Assembly: GCA_002403415.1 (NCBI GenBank)
Contig: DHHS01000209.1
Location: forward strand, 1-22,328
Reading direction: 5' to 3'
Origin: Sphingomonas sp. UBA4766
GTDB taxonomy: Bacteria > Pseudomonadota > Alphaproteobacteria > Sphingomonadales > Sphingomonadaceae
DNA: 22,328 bases
Shown: one piece after another, positions 20,210 through 22,328 of the stretch
How the letters are laid out: each line of letters opens with the position of its first letter
How positions within the stretch are numbered: position 1 is the first letter of the stretch
Made by a program: the position numbers and the translations under genes
Notes under the pieces: model-generated
What the model saw: only the letters and a program-made list of their open reading frames with translations
What the model was told of the DNA's origin: nothing
The model's database searches: none

Positions 20210-22328
20210 ATGCTGATCGTCTATGCGGCCATGGTCTGTGGCCTGCTCGCCGTGCTTTACGGCTTTGTCACCAGTCGTCAGGTGCTTGGCGCCGCCGCAG
20301 GCAACGAAAAGATGCAGGATATTGCCGCTGCCATTCAGGAAGGCGCGCAGGCCTATCTCGGCCGCCAATATCGCACGATCGCGGTGGTGGGGGCGATTGT
20401 TGCCGCGTTGATCTGGGTGTTTCTCGACCAGCTCGGCGCGCCCGTCTCGACGATCGGCTTTGCGATTGGCGCGGTGTTGTCGGGTGTGGCGGGCTATGTC
20501 GGCATGAACATCTCGGTGCGCGCCAATGTGCGCACGGCCGAGGCCGCACGGAGCTCGCTTCAAGGCGGGCTGACAATGGCGTTCCGTTCGGGCGCGATCA
20601 CGGGGATGCTGGTCGCGGGGCTGGGCCTGCTCTCGATTGCCGGGATTTTCTGGTATCTGGTCGGGCCGGGCGGCAATGAGCCCGGTAGTGCGGTGGTGGT
20701 TGAGGCGTTGACCGCGCTCGCGTTTGGCGCGTCGCTGATTTCGATTTTCGCCCGGCTCGGCGGTGGCATTTTCACCAAGGCGGCCGATGTCGGTGCCGAT
20801 CTGGTCGGCAAGGTCGAGGCGGGTATTCCAGAGGATGATCCCCGCAACCCCGCAACGATTGCCGATAATGTCGGCGACAATGTCGGCGACTGCGCCGGGA
20901 TGGCCGCCGATTTGTTTGAAACCTATGTTGTGACCATCGGGGTCACGATGATTTCGGTCGCGCTCGCGCTGAAAGGGGCACCCAATCTGCTCGCGCTGAT
21001 GGGGCTGCCGCTGATCGTTGGCGGGGTGTGCATCATCACCTCGATCATCGGCACATATTTTGTGCGGCTGGGGTCGTCGGGGTCGATCATGGGCGCGCTC
21101 TACAAGGGGTTTTGGGCGAGCGTGGTGCTGTCGGTGCCCGCGATCTTCTTTGCCACCCAATATGCGCTGGGCGATATGAACGCGGTGATCGGCGCGAATA
21201 GCAATGCGAGTTTCCTCGACGGCGGAACGCCGGAGGCGCTGGCGGGGGCTGCTGCCACGAGTGTGACGGGCATGGCGCTGTTCTGGTCGATGATGATCGG
21301 GCTCGTCGTGACCGGCCTGCTCGTGTGGATCACCGAATATTATACCGGCACCGGCTTTCGCCCTGTCCGCTCGATCGCCAAGGCGTCGGAAACCGGCCAT
21401 GGCACCAATGTGATTCAGGGGCTGGCGATCAGTCTTGAATCGACCGCGCTGCCCACCTTCGTCATCGTGATCGCGGTGATCGCGGCATATCAGCTTGCAG
21501 GCGTAATCGGCATTGCCTTCGCCGCCACCGCCATGCTGGCGCAGGCAGGGATGGTGGTGGCGCTCGACGCTTATGGTCCGGTCACTGACAATGCGGGCGG
21601 GATCGCCGAAATGGCGGGCTTGCCCGATGATGTGCGGCAAAAGACCGACGCGCTCGATGCGGTCGGCAACACGACCAAGGCCGTGACCAAGGGCTATGCG
21701 ATTGGCTCGGCGGCACTCGCCGCACTTGTGCTGTTCAATGCCTATACATCCGATCTGGCGAAGGATTTCCCGGCGCTCAAGGTCGATTTCCAATTATCCA
21801 ACCCGTATGTGATCGTCGGCTTGCTGCTCGGCGCGCTGCTCCCCTATCTGTTCGGGGCGATGGGGATGACCGCGGTTGGCCGCGCGGCTGGAGCAGTTGT
21901 GGAGGAAGTGCGCGAGCAGTTTCGTACCAACCCGGGCATCATGGCGGGGACCAGTCGCCCCAATTATGCCCGCACCGTCGACCTGGTGACCAAGGCGGCG
22001 ATCCGCGAAATGATCGTTCCCAGCTTGCTGCCGGTGCTGTCGCCGATCCTCGTCTATTTCATCATTGCGGGCGTGGCGGATCAGGCACAGGGTTTTGCAG
22101 CGCTTGGCGCGATGCTGCTCGGCGTGATCGTGTCGGGGCTGTTCGTGGCGATTTCGATGACGTCGGGCGGCGGCGCGTGGGACAATGCCAAGAAATATAT
22201 CGAAGACGGCAACCATGGCGGCAAGGGCAGTGAAGCGCACAAGGCAGCCGTCACCGGTGACACGGTGGGCGATCCTTACAAGGACACCGCCGGCCCGGCG
22301 GTGAACCCGATGATCAAGATCACCAATA
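20210..22328 (+). CDS. hppA: K+-independent proton-translocating inorganic pyrophosphatase HppA (3'-truncated)
   Basis: HppA is an inner-membrane pump that uses pyrophosphate hydrolysis to move protons. The frame from ATG 20210 (MLIVYAAMVCGLLAVLYG) is open to the window edge, giving 706 codons; homologues are about 700-715 residues, so only a few C-terminal residues are missing. Catalytic motifs are present: EGAQAYLGRQYR, GGGIFTKAADVGADLVGKVEAGIPEDDPRNPATIADNVGDNVGDCAGMAADLFETY, YGPVTDNAGGIAEMAGL and the C-terminal DTVGDPYKDTAGPAVNPMIKI. The segment DAVGNTTKAVTKGYAIGSAAL has Lys after GNTT, the mark of K+-independent enzymes (K+-dependent ones have Ala). An AAAGGGGA Shine-Dalgarno precedes the start. 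Nearby hisG produces pyrophosphate, but the link is only circumstantial. Confidence 0.97.
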   Translation, partial: MLIVYAAMVCGLLAVLYGFVTSRQVLGAAAGNEKMQDIAAAIQEGAQAYLGRQYRTIAVVGAIVAALIWVFLDQLGAPVSTIGFAIGAVLSGVAGYVGMNISVRANVRTAEAARSSLQGGLTMAFRSGAITGMLVAGLGLLSIAGIFWYLVGPGGNEPGSAVVVEALTALAFGASLISIFARLGGGIFTKAADVGADLVGKVEAGIPEDDPRNPATIADNVGDNVGDCAGMAADLFETYVVTIGVTMISVALALKGAPNLLALMGLPLIVGGVCIITSIIGTYFVRLGSSGSIMGALYKGFWASVVLSVPAIFFATQYALGDMNAVIGANSNASFLDGGTPEALAGAAATSVTGMALFWSMMIGLVVTGLLVWITEYYTGTGFRPVRSIAKASETGHGTNVIQGLAISLESTALPTFVIVIAVIAAYQLAGVIGIAFAATAMLAQAGMVVALDAYGPVTDNAGGIAEMAGLPDDVRQKTDALDAVGNTTKAVTKGYAIGSAALAALVLFNAYTSDLAKDFPALKVDFQLSNPYVIVGLLLGALLPYLFGAMGMTAVGRAAGAVVEEVREQFRTNPGIMAGTSRPNYARTVDLVTKAAIREMIVPSLLPVLSPILVYFIIAGVADQAQGFAALGAMLLGVIVSGLFVAISMTSGGGAWDNAKKYIEDGNHGGKGSEAHKAAVTGDTVGDPYKDTAGPAVNPMIKITN

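Noticed and set aside
20069..21793. 574-codon minus-strand open frame opposite hppA
   Set aside because: It is antisense to the fully convincing hppA frame, and its translation is a His/Arg/Asp-rich string with no domain, typical of antisense frames in GC-rich DNA.
1..22328. tRNA, rRNA, CRISPR, insertion sequence, prophage or toxin-antitoxin content
   Set aside because: None was recognised by reading; no repeat-spacer pattern, transposase motif or attachment-site duplication was seen.

Overview
The window is high-GC DNA that reads as chromosomal core sequence of an alphaproteobacterium, most likely a member of the Sphingomonadaceae. That placement is inferred from protein resemblance (ClpS, a single Rel/SpoT enzyme, class I PhaC, an Ala/Pro-rich phasin, short-form HisG) and from the hisG-hisD-nusB-thiL-hppA gene order; no search was run. 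I see no rRNA, tRNA, CRISPR array, insertion sequence, prophage gene or integration site. Nineteen protein genes fill the window. The first (folD) is cut at its 5' end and the last (hppA) loses a few C-terminal residues.

Layout. (1) 1-1192, plus: the end of folD, coupled by an ATGA overlap to a MarC-family membrane protein. (2) 1185-5196: a cell-envelope glycan locus with a GT-C-like polytopic protein (minus), a GtrA-type flippase and a SAM methyltransferase (plus, overlapping), and a GtrB-like GT2 glycosyltransferase (minus). It resembles a three-part gtr glucosylation system with an added methyltransferase. (3) 5240-9570, minus: a Tat-exported DUF885 metallopeptidase-like protein, the bifunctional (p)ppGpp synthetase/hydrolase, and a small cysteine-bearing exported protein. 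(4) 9711-10202, plus: an HxlR-type regulator with repeated half-sites in the divergent intergenic region upstream. (5) 10215-11898, minus: a 4HBT thioesterase and an AlaC-like aminotransferase. (6) 12089-14870, plus: a polyhydroxyalkanoate module of PHA synthase and phasin. It has palindromic upstream elements, a good sigma70-like promoter with a PhaR-like site ahead of the phasin, and a strong intrinsic terminator. (7) 15002-15325, plus: the ClpS adaptor, followed by a 286-bp gene-free stretch with a long perfect hairpin. (8) 15612-16715, minus: a DUF2332 protein. (9) 16768-22328, plus: hisG-hisD-nusB-thiL, then hppA.

How it fits together: most genes are housekeeping (one-carbon metabolism, histidine, thiamine diphosphate, antitermination, stringent response, pyrophosphate-driven proton pumping). 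The PHA module stores carbon, and the gtr-like locus probably modifies a surface glycan or lipid. The least explained items are the four-gene glycan locus, the structured gap after clpS, the phasin's long N-terminal extension with a possible second start, and the repeat elements ahead of the HxlR, phaC and phasin genes. I found no clearly new multi-gene defence or biosynthetic system.
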